A stretch of DNA of 24,758 nt from Flavobacterium sp. SUN052 (GCF_028867935.1 NZ_JAPQNS010000028.1:1-24758); one strand, 5' to 3'. Numbered from the stretch's first letter, positions 7,893-15,157 are shown. A program made the numbers and translations. The notes: generated from the letters alone by a model not told the origin.

Positions 7893-8753
7893 TTATCGAC
7901 TGCGTGCTGCTTCCTGAAACTTAAGGGGTGTGGTCCCTGTGAGTACTTTGAACTGCCGGTGAAAGTGCGAAATGTTGTTGAAGCCGCACTCAAATCCAAC
8001 TTGCCCCACGCTCATATCGGCCTGAATGAGCAGTTTGCGAGCGTGACTAATACGTAACTCGTTCAAATAGTCTACAAACGATTTGTTGGTACGCTTACGA
8101 AAGTAGCGGCAGAAAGCTGCTGGAGCCATGCCTGCCACTGAGGCAATTTGCTCAATACGAATTTCAGCCCTGAACTGGTTCAACATGTAGTCTAAAACTC
8201 GTTTCATGCGTTCCGTTTCCGCTTCGTTAACAGAGAGTTGATACCCATCGCTGGCTAAAAGTTTGGTATCAGGCTGTACAGCAAGGGTGTTAAGCAGCGC
8301 CAGAAAGGCTAGCAGTCGTTCCATGCCAGTGAGTACTACCAACTGCTCCATCCGTTGCTGAATGTGAGTTGCCGAAGTTGATGAAAAATGGACGCCGAAT
8401 TGAGCTCGCTTCAATAGGGCGTAGATTGACGCAGCTTCAGGAAGTGGCTTGAGTACAATGTCTTCAAAAGCAGTGGAAAATTGTACGACAATAGCTTCCG
8501 CGGGTTGAGTTGTCGGCTGATCATCGTCGTTACGCCAGAAATGGGGTAAGTTGGGTCCGAGCAATACCAGATCACCGGCCTCAAACGACCCGATGTGATC
8601 ACCAACAAACCGTTTGCCAACGCTCCGAAGAATATAGGTCAGTTCGTATTCTGGATGGTAATGCCAGGGTGCATCGAACTGAGGCACCCGAAACTGTTTT
8701 ACCAGAAGCGAGTTTTGCTCACCAATCGTTATTTTTTCAAAGAGTGCTTTCAT
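7893..8753 (-). CDS. AraC family transcriptional regulator
   Basis: This 286-residue one-component regulator has an N-terminal cupin-type sensing domain and a C-terminal AraC DNA-binding domain. The sensor carries the beta-barrel pattern PWHYHPEYELTYILR, FEAGDLVLLGPNLPHFW (about residues 30-75). The HTH region from about residue 180 has IRIEQIASVAGMAPAAFCRY (first HTH) and VGQVGFECGFNNISHFHRQF with KVLTGTTPLKFQ (second HTH). Such cupin-AraC proteins typically sense sugars or other small metabolites. It is divergent from the dioxygenase gene at 8925 with 171 bases between, and probably controls it. No direct evidence of the effector. The inverted repeat at 8831-8866 is a candidate binding site. 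Confidence 0.93.
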   Translation of the reverse strand: MKALFEKITIGEQNSLLVKQFRVPQFDAPWHYHPEYELTYILRSVGKRFVGDHIGSFEAGDLVLLGPNLPHFWRNDDDQPTTQPAEAIVVQFSTAFEDIVLKPLPEAASIYALLKRAQFGVHFSSTSATHIQQRMEQLVVLTGMERLLAFLALLNTLAVQPDTKLLASDGYQLSVNEAETERMKRVLDYMLNQFRAEIRIEQIASVAGMAPAAFCRYFRKRTNKSFVDYLNELRISHARKLLIQADMSVGQVGFECGFNNISHFHRQFKVLTGTTPLKFQEAARSR

Positions 8754-8830
8754 GTGGATACAATAGAACGTTTCATGTGCTATTTAAACGTTTATTGACT
8801 CTGATTCCAAGAATTAAATCAATATCGTAC

Positions 8831-8866
8831 ACAAAGGAGAAAATAATGCTGAATTTTCTCCTTTGT
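8831..8866. promoter_or_regulatory. Perfect 14-bp inverted repeat between AraC and dioxygenase genes
   Basis: ACAAAGGAGAAAAT (8831-8844) is exactly repeated in inverse at 8853-8866 with an 8-base spacer, giving half-sites whose centres are 22 bp apart, about two helical turns. It lies just upstream of a TAATTTTG box (8875-8882) and overlaps the -33 region of the dioxygenase promoter. This placement suits an operator. No T-run follows the stem in either direction beyond the arm itself, and both genes point away, so a terminator role is unlikely. Which protein binds is unknown; AraC proteins more often use direct repeats. Confidence 0.65.
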
Positions 8867-8874
8867 AAGCTCAG

Positions 8875-8882
8875 TAATTTTG
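8875..8882 (+). promoter_or_regulatory. Putative dioxygenase -7 promoter box
   Basis: TAATTTTG is a full match to TAnnTTTG, 42 bases before the ATG at 8925. A -33 TTTG at the usual distance is lacking (TTTT at 8854-8857 instead), consistent with a promoter that needs an activator. The inverted repeat lies immediately upstream. Confidence 0.45.
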
Positions 8883-8924
8883 TCGGGTCATTCAAACACA
8901 TTTCGAGAATCCCTATCTTCTCTC

Positions 8925-9758
8925 ATGACAACTCAAACCGACAAACAAACGCTGCTCAACGAGCTGAATGAACCATTCGCGGTATCCGCAGAAGCAATTG
9001 ATTTCTACCGTGAAAAAGGATATGTAAAACTTAAAAACGTTTTAAGTCCGGCCGTGCTGGATTATTATGGGCAGCTAATCAGTGAGCTTGTAATCAAGCT
9101 GAATACGCTGACTAAACCAATGGAGGAGCGTACAACGTACGAACGCGCTTTTCTGCAAATTATGAACCTCTGGCGTGAAAATACTGAGGTTCAGGGATTT
9201 GTCTTTTCGCGTCGGCTGGCTCAGATTGCCGCTGATTTAATGGGGGTAAATGCCGTTCGGCTGTATCACGACCAAGCCCTCTATAAAGAGCCTTCGGGGG
9301 GCATTACGCCCTGGCACGCTGACCAGTTTTACTGGCCACTGGCTTCGCCAAAAACTATTACCGTCTGGATACCGTTGCAGGAAACGCCGATGGAAATGGG
9401 CCCGCTGGCCTTCGCCGAGGGTAGTCAACATGTGGAGATTGGCCGTGATATTGAAATCAGTGACGATAGTGAGAAGATTCTGTCGGAAGCACTGCAAAGC
9501 AAGAATTTCCCAATGAACGATACGCCCTTCGAGTTGGGAGAAGTGAGTTATCATGCTGGCTGGACGTTTCACCGGGCGGGACCAAACGTGTCAGACCGGC
9601 CCCGAAAGGTAATGACCATGATCTATATGGATAGTGATCAGGTCATAATGACGCCCCGCAACAGCTACCAAACGGCTGATTGGGCCACCTGGCTCGACAA
9701 TGCACCCGTTGGCAGTAAACCCACTAGTTATTTGAATCCGGTGTTATTTGAGAAATAA
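8925..9758 (+). CDS. Phytanoyl-CoA dioxygenase (PhyH) family protein
   Basis: This is a 277-residue Fe(II)/2-oxoglutarate-dependent oxygenase of the PhyH family. The facial triad is visible: H131 and D133 in TPWHADQFYWP, and the distal histidine H216 in WTFHRAGPN, with a following arginine (SDRPRK) that can hold 2-oxoglutarate. The start at ATG 8925 is preferred over an upstream TTG at 8880, because the TTG lies in the promoter box and adds no conserved sequence. The family hydroxylates diverse lipids, amino acids and natural products, so the substrate is open. Divergence from a cupin-AraC regulator suggests induction by a metabolite. The long hairpin at 9761 begins 2 bases after its stop codon. 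Confidence 0.92.
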   Translation: MTTQTDKQTLLNELNEPFAVSAEAIDFYREKGYVKLKNVLSPAVLDYYGQLISELVIKLNTLTKPMEERTTYERAFLQIMNLWRENTEVQGFVFSRRLAQIAADLMGVNAVRLYHDQALYKEPSGGITPWHADQFYWPLASPKTITVWIPLQETPMEMGPLAFAEGSQHVEIGRDIEISDDSEKILSEALQSKNFPMNDTPFELGEVSYHAGWTFHRAGPNVSDRPRKVMTMIYMDSDQVIMTPRNSYQTADWATWLDNAPVGSKPTSYLNPVLFEK

Positions 9759-9760
9759 AG

Positions 9761-9858
9761 TTTAGATACAGATTCACGGAGGTCCACGGAGTTACACAGA
9801 GATTTTATTTATTTTCTCTGCGAAACTCCGTGGGCCTCCGTGAATCTCTGTGTCTAAA
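9761..9858. repeat. Long hairpin of CACGGAG decamers
   Basis: Left arm 9761-9802 and right arm 9815-9858 are inverse copies: 38 of 42 positions pair, with one 2-base bulge and a T-rich 12-base loop. Each arm is itself a series of near-decamers: TTCACGGAGG (9773), TCCACGGAGT (9783), TACACAGAGA (9793). It starts 2 bases after the dioxygenase stop and ends about 100 bases before dsbD, on the same strand as both. There is no terminal T-run, so it is not a classical terminator. CACGGAG/CACAGAG words of this kind are known to recur in intergenic DNA of unrelated bacteria; here they are paired into a cruciform-capable arm set. Confidence 0.9.
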
Positions 9859-9891
9859 CATATCGTTCAGCTTTTTCCTCAACTTTGGAAA

Positions 9892-9899
9892 TATTTTTG
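9892..9899 (+). promoter_or_regulatory. Putative dsbD -7 promoter box
   Basis: TATTTTTG matches TAnnTTTG exactly and lies 57 bases before the dsbD ATG. The -33 position shows only a T-run (9872-9876). It gives dsbD its own promoter downstream of the hairpin. Confidence 0.45.
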
Positions 9900-9955
9900 C
9901 AACGAACGTGTTAGAGATTGCATACAGACTTGTTACCTACCGATTATATTTCTCC

Positions 9956-12142
9956 ATGAAGAAATCACTTGCCCTTTGGGCGTTTTTGTTGTTACCACTG
10001 CTCTCGCTAGGCCAGATTCGTCAAAATCCGGCTGTCTGGTCGTTTAGCGTCGATAAGAAAACGGCCAAGGTAGGTGATGTCGTCACCGTTCGGATGAAGG
10101 CCACTATTGGGGATGGCTGGTACGTTTATTCAAACGATTTTGACCCAAACTTGGGGCCCAATGTCGCCGTGGTGACAATAAACCCCAGTCCTAATTATGC
10201 GGCTGTTGGTAAAGCAATTCCCGTTGGTGCTAAGAAAGAGTTTTCTCAACTGTGGGGTGGCGAGATTAGTGAGTTTCACGGTCAGGCTCTGTTGACTCAG
10301 AAAATCAAGATTCTAAAGCCGGGTGCCAAAATTGCAGGAAATGTCAATTTTTCTACCTGTTCTACTAAAGATGGCGTTTGTCTACCGCCTGCCGATGCAC
10401 CGTTTGAATTGGCTGTCAATGTTGGTGCTGCTACGGCACCTACCACGATAACAGCCTCAGCTACTAAAGGGGCCAGTCTGACCAAACCCGCTAGCACAAC
10501 CACAACAGCCGCGTCAACAGAATTAGCTGCGTCAACTGCAACCGAGCCCACTTCGGAGAATGACGATGTAGCCCCAACCGAATCGCTTGCTCCCGTAAAA
10601 AGTGACAATGCCGATTCACTCACCGCCTTTAATGGAACTCAGGAGGAACAAGCCGACAGTTCGCTATGGGGCTTTATTCTGACGGCTTTTTTGTCGGGAC
10701 TGGTGGCCTTGCTTACGCCTTGTGTGTTTCCGATTATTCCGATGACGGTCAGTTTTTTTACCAATCAAAAGGGGGGGGCCTGGAAGGCATTGCTGTATGG
10801 TTTGTCGATTATTGCGATTTACGTACTGATTGGTACCATTGTGTCGCGGTTCAACGGGCCAGCTTTTGCCAATTTTGTGAGTACGCACTGGTTGCCCAAC
10901 GTGCTGTTCTTCACTGTTTTCTTTGTGTTTGGTCTCTCTTTTCTGGGTTTATTCGAGATTGTGCTGCCAAGCTCACTAGTTAATAAGGCCGATGCTCAGT
11001 CGGAGCGGGGTGGTGTTTTAGGCATCCTGTTCATGGCGTTCACGCTCGTACTGGTGTCGTTTTCATGTACAGGGCCAATTGTCGGGAGTTTGCTTGTGGC
11101 TTCGGCTGGGGGCGAAGTGATTAAGCCCATTGTCGGCATGGCGGCTTTTTCATCGGCCTTTGCTATTCCGTTCACCCTGTTTGCGCTGTTTCCCCAGTGG
11201 CTTAAAAGTCTACCTAAATCAGGCGGCTGGCTCAACGCCGTGAAAGTGGTGCTGGGTTTTCTGGAACTGGCTCTGGCCCTTAAATTCCTGAGTATTGCCG
11301 ATCAGGTATATCATTGGAACCTCCTCGACCGTGATGTTTTCCTGTCATTCTGGATCGTCATTTTTGCACTGATTGGTTTCTATCTGTTAGGTAAAATTCG
11401 TCTACCGCACGATAGCGAAACAAAAATGGTTAGTGTTCCACGCTTGTTACTGGCCATTATCACGTTTGCTTTCGTAGTGTATATGGTGCCCGGTTTGTGG
11501 GGAGCACCCCTGAAAGCATTGGCGGGTTATTTGCCACCCGAAACCTCACAGGATTTCAACATGAGTGAACAAGCTGTAGCGGGTGGCAATTTGCAGTCAG
11601 CAAGTAGTGGCATGGCCAATCGCCGACACGCAAACCTGTTCAAGATGCCGCACAAGCTAGCAGGATTCTATGATTTGAAAGAAGCCCTAACCTATGCGAA
11701 GCAGGTAAACAAGCCAGTGTTTATTGACTTCACAGGACACGGCTGCGTGAATTGCCGCGAAATGGAGGCCCGCGTCTGGTCGGAACCCAATGTGCTGTCG
11801 CGCCTGCAAAACGATTACGTGGTGGTTGCCCTGTACGTCGACGATAAAACCGAGTTGCCGCAAGCTGAGTGGTACACCTCAACCTACGACCAGAAAGAGA
11901 AAAAAACCATTGGGGCGCAGAACGCTGACCTTCAGATCGTCAAGTTCAACAACAATGCACAACCACATTATTGCCTGGTTGACCACAATGGTAATTTGCT
12001 CGTTCGCCCGAAAAATTACGATCTCAACGCGGGTACCTTCGCAGAATTTCTGGATTCAGGGAAAGCAAAATTCGAAGGTAAAAAGGGTGAGGGGCTTGTC
12101 AGCGGAGCAACGGCGCAACGCGAGTACCCAACAGCTCAATAG
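9956..12142 (+). CDS. dsbD: Thiol:disulfide interchange protein DsbD
   Basis: DsbD carries reducing power from cytoplasmic thioredoxin across the inner membrane to periplasmic thiol proteins. The 728-residue protein has all three parts. A signal peptide (1-20, ending LLSLGQ) leads into the N-terminal domain, whose redox cysteines are C135 and C142 (STCSTKDGVC). A Ser/Thr/Ala-rich linker (about 160-230) follows. The membrane domain has LLTPCVFPIIPM (C256) and SFSCTGPIVG (C371). The C-terminal thioredoxin-like domain carries DFTGHGCVNCREME (C597, C600). The start at ATG 9956 is chosen because it gives the signal peptide; a longer frame from 9830 would read through the promoter and hairpin. Its last 44 bases overlap the 3' end of the converging oxidoreductase gene. 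Confidence 0.95.
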   Translation: MKKSLALWAFLLLPLLSLGQIRQNPAVWSFSVDKKTAKVGDVVTVRMKATIGDGWYVYSNDFDPNLGPNVAVVTINPSPNYAAVGKAIPVGAKKEFSQLWGGEISEFHGQALLTQKIKILKPGAKIAGNVNFSTCSTKDGVCLPPADAPFELAVNVGAATAPTTITASATKGASLTKPASTTTTAASTELAASTATEPTSENDDVAPTESLAPVKSDNADSLTAFNGTQEEQADSSLWGFILTAFLSGLVALLTPCVFPIIPMTVSFFTNQKGGAWKALLYGLSIIAIYVLIGTIVSRFNGPAFANFVSTHWLPNVLFFTVFFVFGLSFLGLFEIVLPSSLVNKADAQSERGGVLGILFMAFTLVLVSFSCTGPIVGSLLVASAGGEVIKPIVGMAAFSSAFAIPFTLFALFPQWLKSLPKSGGWLNAVKVVLGFLELALALKFLSIADQVYHWNLLDRDVFLSFWIVIFALIGFYLLGKIRLPHDSETKMVSVPRLLLAIITFAFVVYMVPGLWGAPLKALAGYLPPETSQDFNMSEQAVAGGNLQSASSGMANRRHANLFKMPHKLAGFYDLKEALTYAKQVNKPVFIDFTGHGCVNCREMEARVWSEPNVLSRLQNDYVVVALYVDDKTELPQAEWYTSTYDQKEKKTIGAQNADLQIVKFNNNAQPHYCLVDHNGNLLVRPKNYDLNAGTFAEFLDSGKAKFEGKKGEGLVSGATAQREYPTAQ

Positions 12143-13121
12143 CCTGCATCAGTTGCTCGTGCGACAGGTCGGCATTGTCCATCTGAAACGTAACCCTGGA
12201 GATTCCACCCAATGCCTCGCTGTGGCGAAGGATTTTCTGGGCGACTTCTTCGGGGTTTCCTACTAACAAAGCACCTCGTGGTTGCAAGAGTGCATCGAAA
12301 TGAGGGCGCGTCACGGGCGGCCATCCACGCTCCCGACCAATTCGGGTGAAGGTTTGCGCGTATCCCGGATAATAGTCGTCGATGGCTTCCTGCGTGCTAT
12401 TGGCCACATAGCCCAGTGAATGCAAACCAACCTGCAACTGCTCGGGTGCAAAACCAGCCATTTGGCCTGCTTGCCGGTACAGATCAATGAGAGGTCGAAA
12501 CCGATGCGTTTCGCCCCCAATGATGGCAACCATTAGCGGAAGGCCCAAAGCACCCGCCCGAATAAATGATTGCGGTGTGCCACCCACACCTAACCAGACC
12601 GGAATTTGAGGTTGTACGGGTCGCGGGTAAATACCCTGACCCTTGAGCGGAGCACGAAATTTGCCGGACCAATTTACATTTTCCTGATCACGTATGGTAA
12701 GAAGCAAATCGAGCTTCTCCGCAAAAAGAGCGTCGTAATCGTTTAGATTTAATCCGAAGAGTGGAAAGGATTCGGTAAACGAACCGCGACCAACCACCAT
12801 TTCAGCGCGTCCCCCGGAAATGAGATCGAGGGTGGCAAAATTTTGAAACACGCGAACTGGGTCAGCGGCACTCAACACCGTGACAGCACTGGTTAAACGA
12901 ATTTGCTTGGTGCGGGCTGCGGCAGCAGCCAGAATGAGGGTGGGGGCGGAGTCGAGAAATTCCTGGCGATGATGCTCGCCAATACCGAACACATCCAGCC
13001 CGACCTGGTCGGCCCGTTCCATGCGGTCGAGCAACTGGCTCATCGCTTCTGCTCCGCTAATTAGCTTTTCGGCCGCTGAATTGGTGGGTACTGCGGCAAA
13101 ACTATCTATACCGATTTGCAT
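12099..13121 (-). CDS. LLM class flavin-dependent oxidoreductase
   Basis: This 340-residue luciferase-like monooxygenase family enzyme is a cytosolic TIM-barrel protein using FMN (or F420 in some lineages). The start MQIGIDSFA is typical. GLDVFGIGEHHRQEFLDSAP (about 41-60) contains the conserved GEHH. IRLTSAVTVLSAADPVRVFQ, GGRAEMVVGRGSFTE and PVWLGVGGTPQSFIRAG follow in the usual order. Substrate cannot be predicted; such genes are often general alkanal- or small-molecule oxidoreductases. The gene runs convergent to dsbD and overlaps its end by 44 bases, so both C-terminal tails are encoded by the same DNA. A terminator stem (13168-13199) separates it from the upstream outer-membrane gene. 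Confidence 0.93.
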   Translation of the reverse strand: MQIGIDSFAAVPTNSAAEKLISGAEAMSQLLDRMERADQVGLDVFGIGEHHRQEFLDSAPTLILAAAAARTKQIRLTSAVTVLSAADPVRVFQNFATLDLISGGRAEMVVGRGSFTESFPLFGLNLNDYDALFAEKLDLLLTIRDQENVNWSGKFRAPLKGQGIYPRPVQPQIPVWLGVGGTPQSFIRAGALGLPLMVAIIGGETHRFRPLIDLYRQAGQMAGFAPEQLQVGLHSLGYVANSTQEAIDDYYPGYAQTFTRIGRERGWPPVTRPHFDALLQPRGALLVGNPEEVAQKILRHSEALGGISRVTFQMDNADLSHEQLMQAIELLGTRVAPLLR

Positions 13122-13167
13122 CTGTTTTTGTCAGATAAAGCAAAAAAGCGGGTTTAATAGTTCGATC

Positions 13168-13199
13168 AAAAAGAAAGCCGGGTCCAAGTGGCCCGGCTT
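13168..13199 (-). terminator. Intrinsic terminator after the outer-membrane protein gene
   Basis: AAGCCGGG (13175-13182) pairs with CCCGGCTT (13192-13199), and the inner CC/GG extends the stem around a small loop. On the minus strand the stem is followed by TCTTTTTG. It lies 138 bases after the stop of the beta-barrel gene and 47 bases before the oxidoreductase start, so it ends the first transcript and isolates the second. Confidence 0.75.
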
Positions 13200-13241
13200 C
13201 TTCGATTCAGTTCGTAGGTTCAACAAAAACGATCTTTATAA

Positions 13242-13330
13242 GTTTGAGAAACAAGTCACACGACAGAAACTAGTAAGGCAATGAAATGAATGGTGAGACT
13301 GTCTCTTGTCGTATGTCTTGTTTCTCAAAC
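13242..13330. repeat. Inverted repeat after the beta-barrel gene
   Basis: GTTTGAGAAACAAG (13242-13255) is repeated exactly in inverse at 13317-13330. Pairing can continue inward, imperfectly, through the ACGACA (13259-13264) / TGTCGT (13307-13312) region. It begins 6 bases after the stop codon of the beta-barrel gene (minus strand). The loop of about 40 bases has no evident gene. The rest of the 13122-13336 gap holds only this structure and the terminator at 13168-13199. It has less internal periodicity than the other hairpins. Confidence 0.75.
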
Positions 13331-13336
13331 GCTATG

Positions 13337-14032
13337 TTACTGACCGATCGGGAAGGAGTAGCCCAGTGAGATGCTGACCCCCCGGTTCCGAACGGGCAAC
13401 TGTACAACAGGTACTTCGATCTGACGAGTGAGACCGTGAACGTAGCGGCCTTCGAGCATAAACTGTCCGGCTCCAGCATTAAACGCCAGGCCAAGGCCGC
13501 CCACGCCACTCACATCCCAGCGGTTCATTATACCACCCAATGGCAGGTCGAGGTTCAGTGGCTGCGTGCGAAACAAACCATCTCCACGAGCGCTAACCCG
13601 GCTATCAACTGAGTAACTTACAGCAGGACCGACGATGAAGTAGGGTTGCACAGGGCTATCAGAACTCGCCAGGTTCAGTTTCAGTAAAAGCGGTACGTCA
13701 ATATTTCTGGTCTGGAGGGCAATGCGTGCACCCAGCGGAATGTTTACGCCTAACACGTCGAAATTAAAACTTTGACGGATTGCCAACCCTTTTTGAGAAT
13801 ATCCCAGTTCAGGCCGAAACGATATGTACTCACCCAGTGGAATGTCTAAGAACAAAGCTCCCTGTGGACCAGGAGATAACTGAAAATTCGGGGTATAATT
13901 GTCGAGCATTGAGGGCTTTGAAACGGTACCCCAGTGGGCACCGCCCCGGAAACCAACTTGTACTTGGGCAAACGATGTAGTGGCGGAGAAAAGGCCCGTA
14001 GCAACGGCGAGGGCAAGGACGATTCGTTTCAT
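13337..14032 (-). CDS. Outer membrane beta-barrel protein
   Basis: This 231-residue protein of the small Bacteroidota outer-membrane beta-barrel group (porin family / OMP_b-brl type) has a signal peptide (MKRIVLALAVATGLFSATTS, cleaved after FAQ). It then runs as alternating strands typical of an eight-stranded barrel: VQVGFRGGAHWG, ISFRPELGYSQKGLAI, PLLLKLNLA, YFIVGPAVSYSVDSRVSA, GLGLAFNAGAGQFMLEGRYV and a final VSISLGYSFPIGQ. Function unknown; such proteins are often PorT-like or adhesin-related barrels. Divergent from the acyltransferase gene across a 216-base region holding two palindromic sites; followed by the repeat at 13242-13330. Confidence 0.88.
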   Translation of the reverse strand: MKRIVLALAVATGLFSATTSFAQVQVGFRGGAHWGTVSKPSMLDNYTPNFQLSPGPQGALFLDIPLGEYISFRPELGYSQKGLAIRQSFNFDVLGVNIPLGARIALQTRNIDVPLLLKLNLASSDSPVQPYFIVGPAVSYSVDSRVSARGDGLFRTQPLNLDLPLGGIMNRWDVSGVGGLGLAFNAGAGQFMLEGRYVHGLTRQIEVPVVQLPVRNRGVSISLGYSFPIGQ

Positions 14033-14148
14033 TTTTCTTGTTTCTTTTGTTGTTTACCAGCCCAAGCAGGATTGGTGAAACGTCGCGTTTTTGGCCATTT
14101 TCGGACGTTTCTATTACTTGGATGCAAACCAGAAATAAAGGATTAACC

Positions 14149-14171
14149 GGGTAGAAAAATATTTTCTACCC
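14149..14171. promoter_or_regulatory. Palindrome in the beta-barrel / acyltransferase intergenic region
   Basis: GGGTAGAAAA (14149-14158) and its exact inverse (14162-14171) are separated by 3 bases, giving a 23-base palindrome. It lies between two divergent start codons (14032 and 14249), where a terminator would be pointless, so an operator or a cruciform site is more likely. The binding protein is unknown. Confidence 0.6.
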
Positions 14172-14181
14172 TTCTGTCCAT

Positions 14182-14223
14182 TGCATTGGCGTACAGAAAC
14201 AATGCACCAGTCTTGTATCTTTA
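14182..14223 (+). promoter_or_regulatory. Second inverted repeat and -7-like box before the acyltransferase gene
   Basis: TGCATTG (14182-14188) is mirrored by CAATGCA (14200-14206) with an 11-base spacer, half-site centres 18 bp apart. Right after it, TATCTTTA (14216-14223) matches the TAnnTTTG box at seven of eight positions. Transcription from it would begin near 14230 and supports the ATG at 14249, not a TTG at 14186, as the gene start. Confidence 0.4.
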
Positions 14224-14248
14224 CCAACTACGCGACAGCCAGTTTGAG

Positions 14249-15082
14249 ATGAAATACGTTAAACCAACCAAATTCAGTTACCTGCCTAAGCCACTCTCCT
14301 ATCTGGATTTGCTTGGCTTATTTGAGTGTGATCCATTTGGTAATTCTCTGTTAGTCAAGAGAATACTTATAGGGCTTATCGGTTGGTTCACCTACGCTCG
14401 CTATACCGTGGTGAACCGAATCGAGATCGAAGGAACCGAGCATATCGAGAACCTTCCCATCAATAATGTGCTGTTTCTATCGAACCATCAGACCTACTTC
14501 GCCGATGTAATTGCTTTTTTTCACATCTTTTGCGCAGTTAAATGGGGGTTTAAAAATACGCTGCTTCCTCCCATGTATTTGCTCGGACCCCGTGCCCGCA
14601 ACTATTATGTGGCCGCATCCGAAACCATGAAGAAGGGAATTCTGGCCCGATTATTTTCTATGGGGGGAGCTATCACGGTTGAGCGCTCATGGCGAGCTGA
14701 TGGGCGCGATGTAAAACGGTCAGTCGATACGTCGGCGACGGATAAAGTTGGCAAAGCCTTGGCGCACGGCTGGGTTGTTAGTTTCCCTCAGGGTACCACG
14801 AGCCCCTATGCTCCCGTACGTAAAGGAACAGCACACCTGATTCTGGACAGTCAGCCCATTGTGGTGCCGATTGTGATTAATGGTTTCCGGCGCGCCTTTG
14901 ATAAAAAGGGACTTCGCTTCAAAAAAAGAAATACGCTTTTGACTGTTCGTATCAAAGCTCCGCTCATTTTTGGGCCCGACGATTCAGTGGAAGAAATCAC
15001 CGCCAAAGTCCGGGCAGCTATTGAGCAGGACACGCCTGATTGGGTAGTTGGCAGTGAACAGCGATCAGCGAGCAGTAATTAG
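14249..15082 (+). CDS. PlsC-like lysophospholipid acyltransferase family protein
   Basis: This 277-residue glycerolipid acyltransferase family protein is probably a peripheral or integral inner-membrane enzyme that transfers an acyl chain to a lysolipid. Block I reads LFLSNHQTYFADV (H80, D86), an HX5D spacing instead of the usual HX4D. The later block reads SFPQGTTSPYAP where most enzymes have FPEGTR. Both departures may mark a subfamily and a different substrate, or altered catalysis. ATG 14249 is preferred over a TTG at 14186, which overlaps the inverted repeat. The last codons (SEQRSASSN and stop) are made of the heptamer repeat starting at 15052, so the native C-terminus has probably been replaced or extended. 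Converges on DUF4350. Confidence 0.85.
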   Translation: MKYVKPTKFSYLPKPLSYLDLLGLFECDPFGNSLLVKRILIGLIGWFTYARYTVVNRIEIEGTEHIENLPINNVLFLSNHQTYFADVIAFFHIFCAVKWGFKNTLLPPMYLLGPRARNYYVAASETMKKGILARLFSMGGAITVERSWRADGRDVKRSVDTSATDKVGKALAHGWVVSFPQGTTSPYAPVRKGTAHLILDSQPIVVPIVINGFRRAFDKKGLRFKKRNTLLTVRIKAPLIFGPDDSVEEITAKVRAAIEQDTPDWVVGSEQRSASSN

Positions 15083-15157
15083 TTTGCAGTGGCAGCATGC
15101 AATACTAGTAGTCAGTGAAGCATCAGGACTGCCTACTGCCACTGCCCACTACTTACT
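15052..15157. repeat. Heptamer-built hairpin over two converging stop codons
   Basis: Heptamers run in exact register: CAGTGAA (15052), CAGCGAT (15059), CAGCGAG (15066), CAGTAAT (15073), TAGTTTG (15080), then less regular copies to about 15120. Arm 15074-15095 pairs with 15136-15157 at 19 of 22 positions, including ten continuous pairs GCAGTGGCAG / CTGCCACTGC. The left arm contains the acyltransferase stop (15080-15082) and the right arm the DUF4350 stop (15149-15151). Both genes end in AGT-AAN-TAG. The repeat thus spans the whole convergent junction. No terminal T-run. Confidence 0.85.

Noticed and set aside
8510..8971. 153-codon plus-strand frame across the AraC gene and the divergent promoter
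   Set aside because: Shadow of AraC coding; it continues through the inverted repeat and the dioxygenase start with no domain.
9761..9858. Intrinsic terminator of the dioxygenase gene
   Set aside because: No T-run after the stem on either strand and the stem is far too long; T-rich sequence is only in the loop.
9830..9955. Upstream extension of dsbD adding 42 residues
   Set aside because: It would be read through the hairpin and the -7 box and would bury the clear signal peptide starting at 9956.
13021..13284. 87-codon frame between the oxidoreductase and the beta-barrel gene
   Set aside because: It crosses the terminator and the repeat and begins inside the opposite gene; no recognisable protein.
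14186..14248. TTG start for the acyltransferase adding 21 residues
   Set aside because: The stretch overlaps the inverted repeat and the -7-like box; the ATG at 14249 begins the conserved part.
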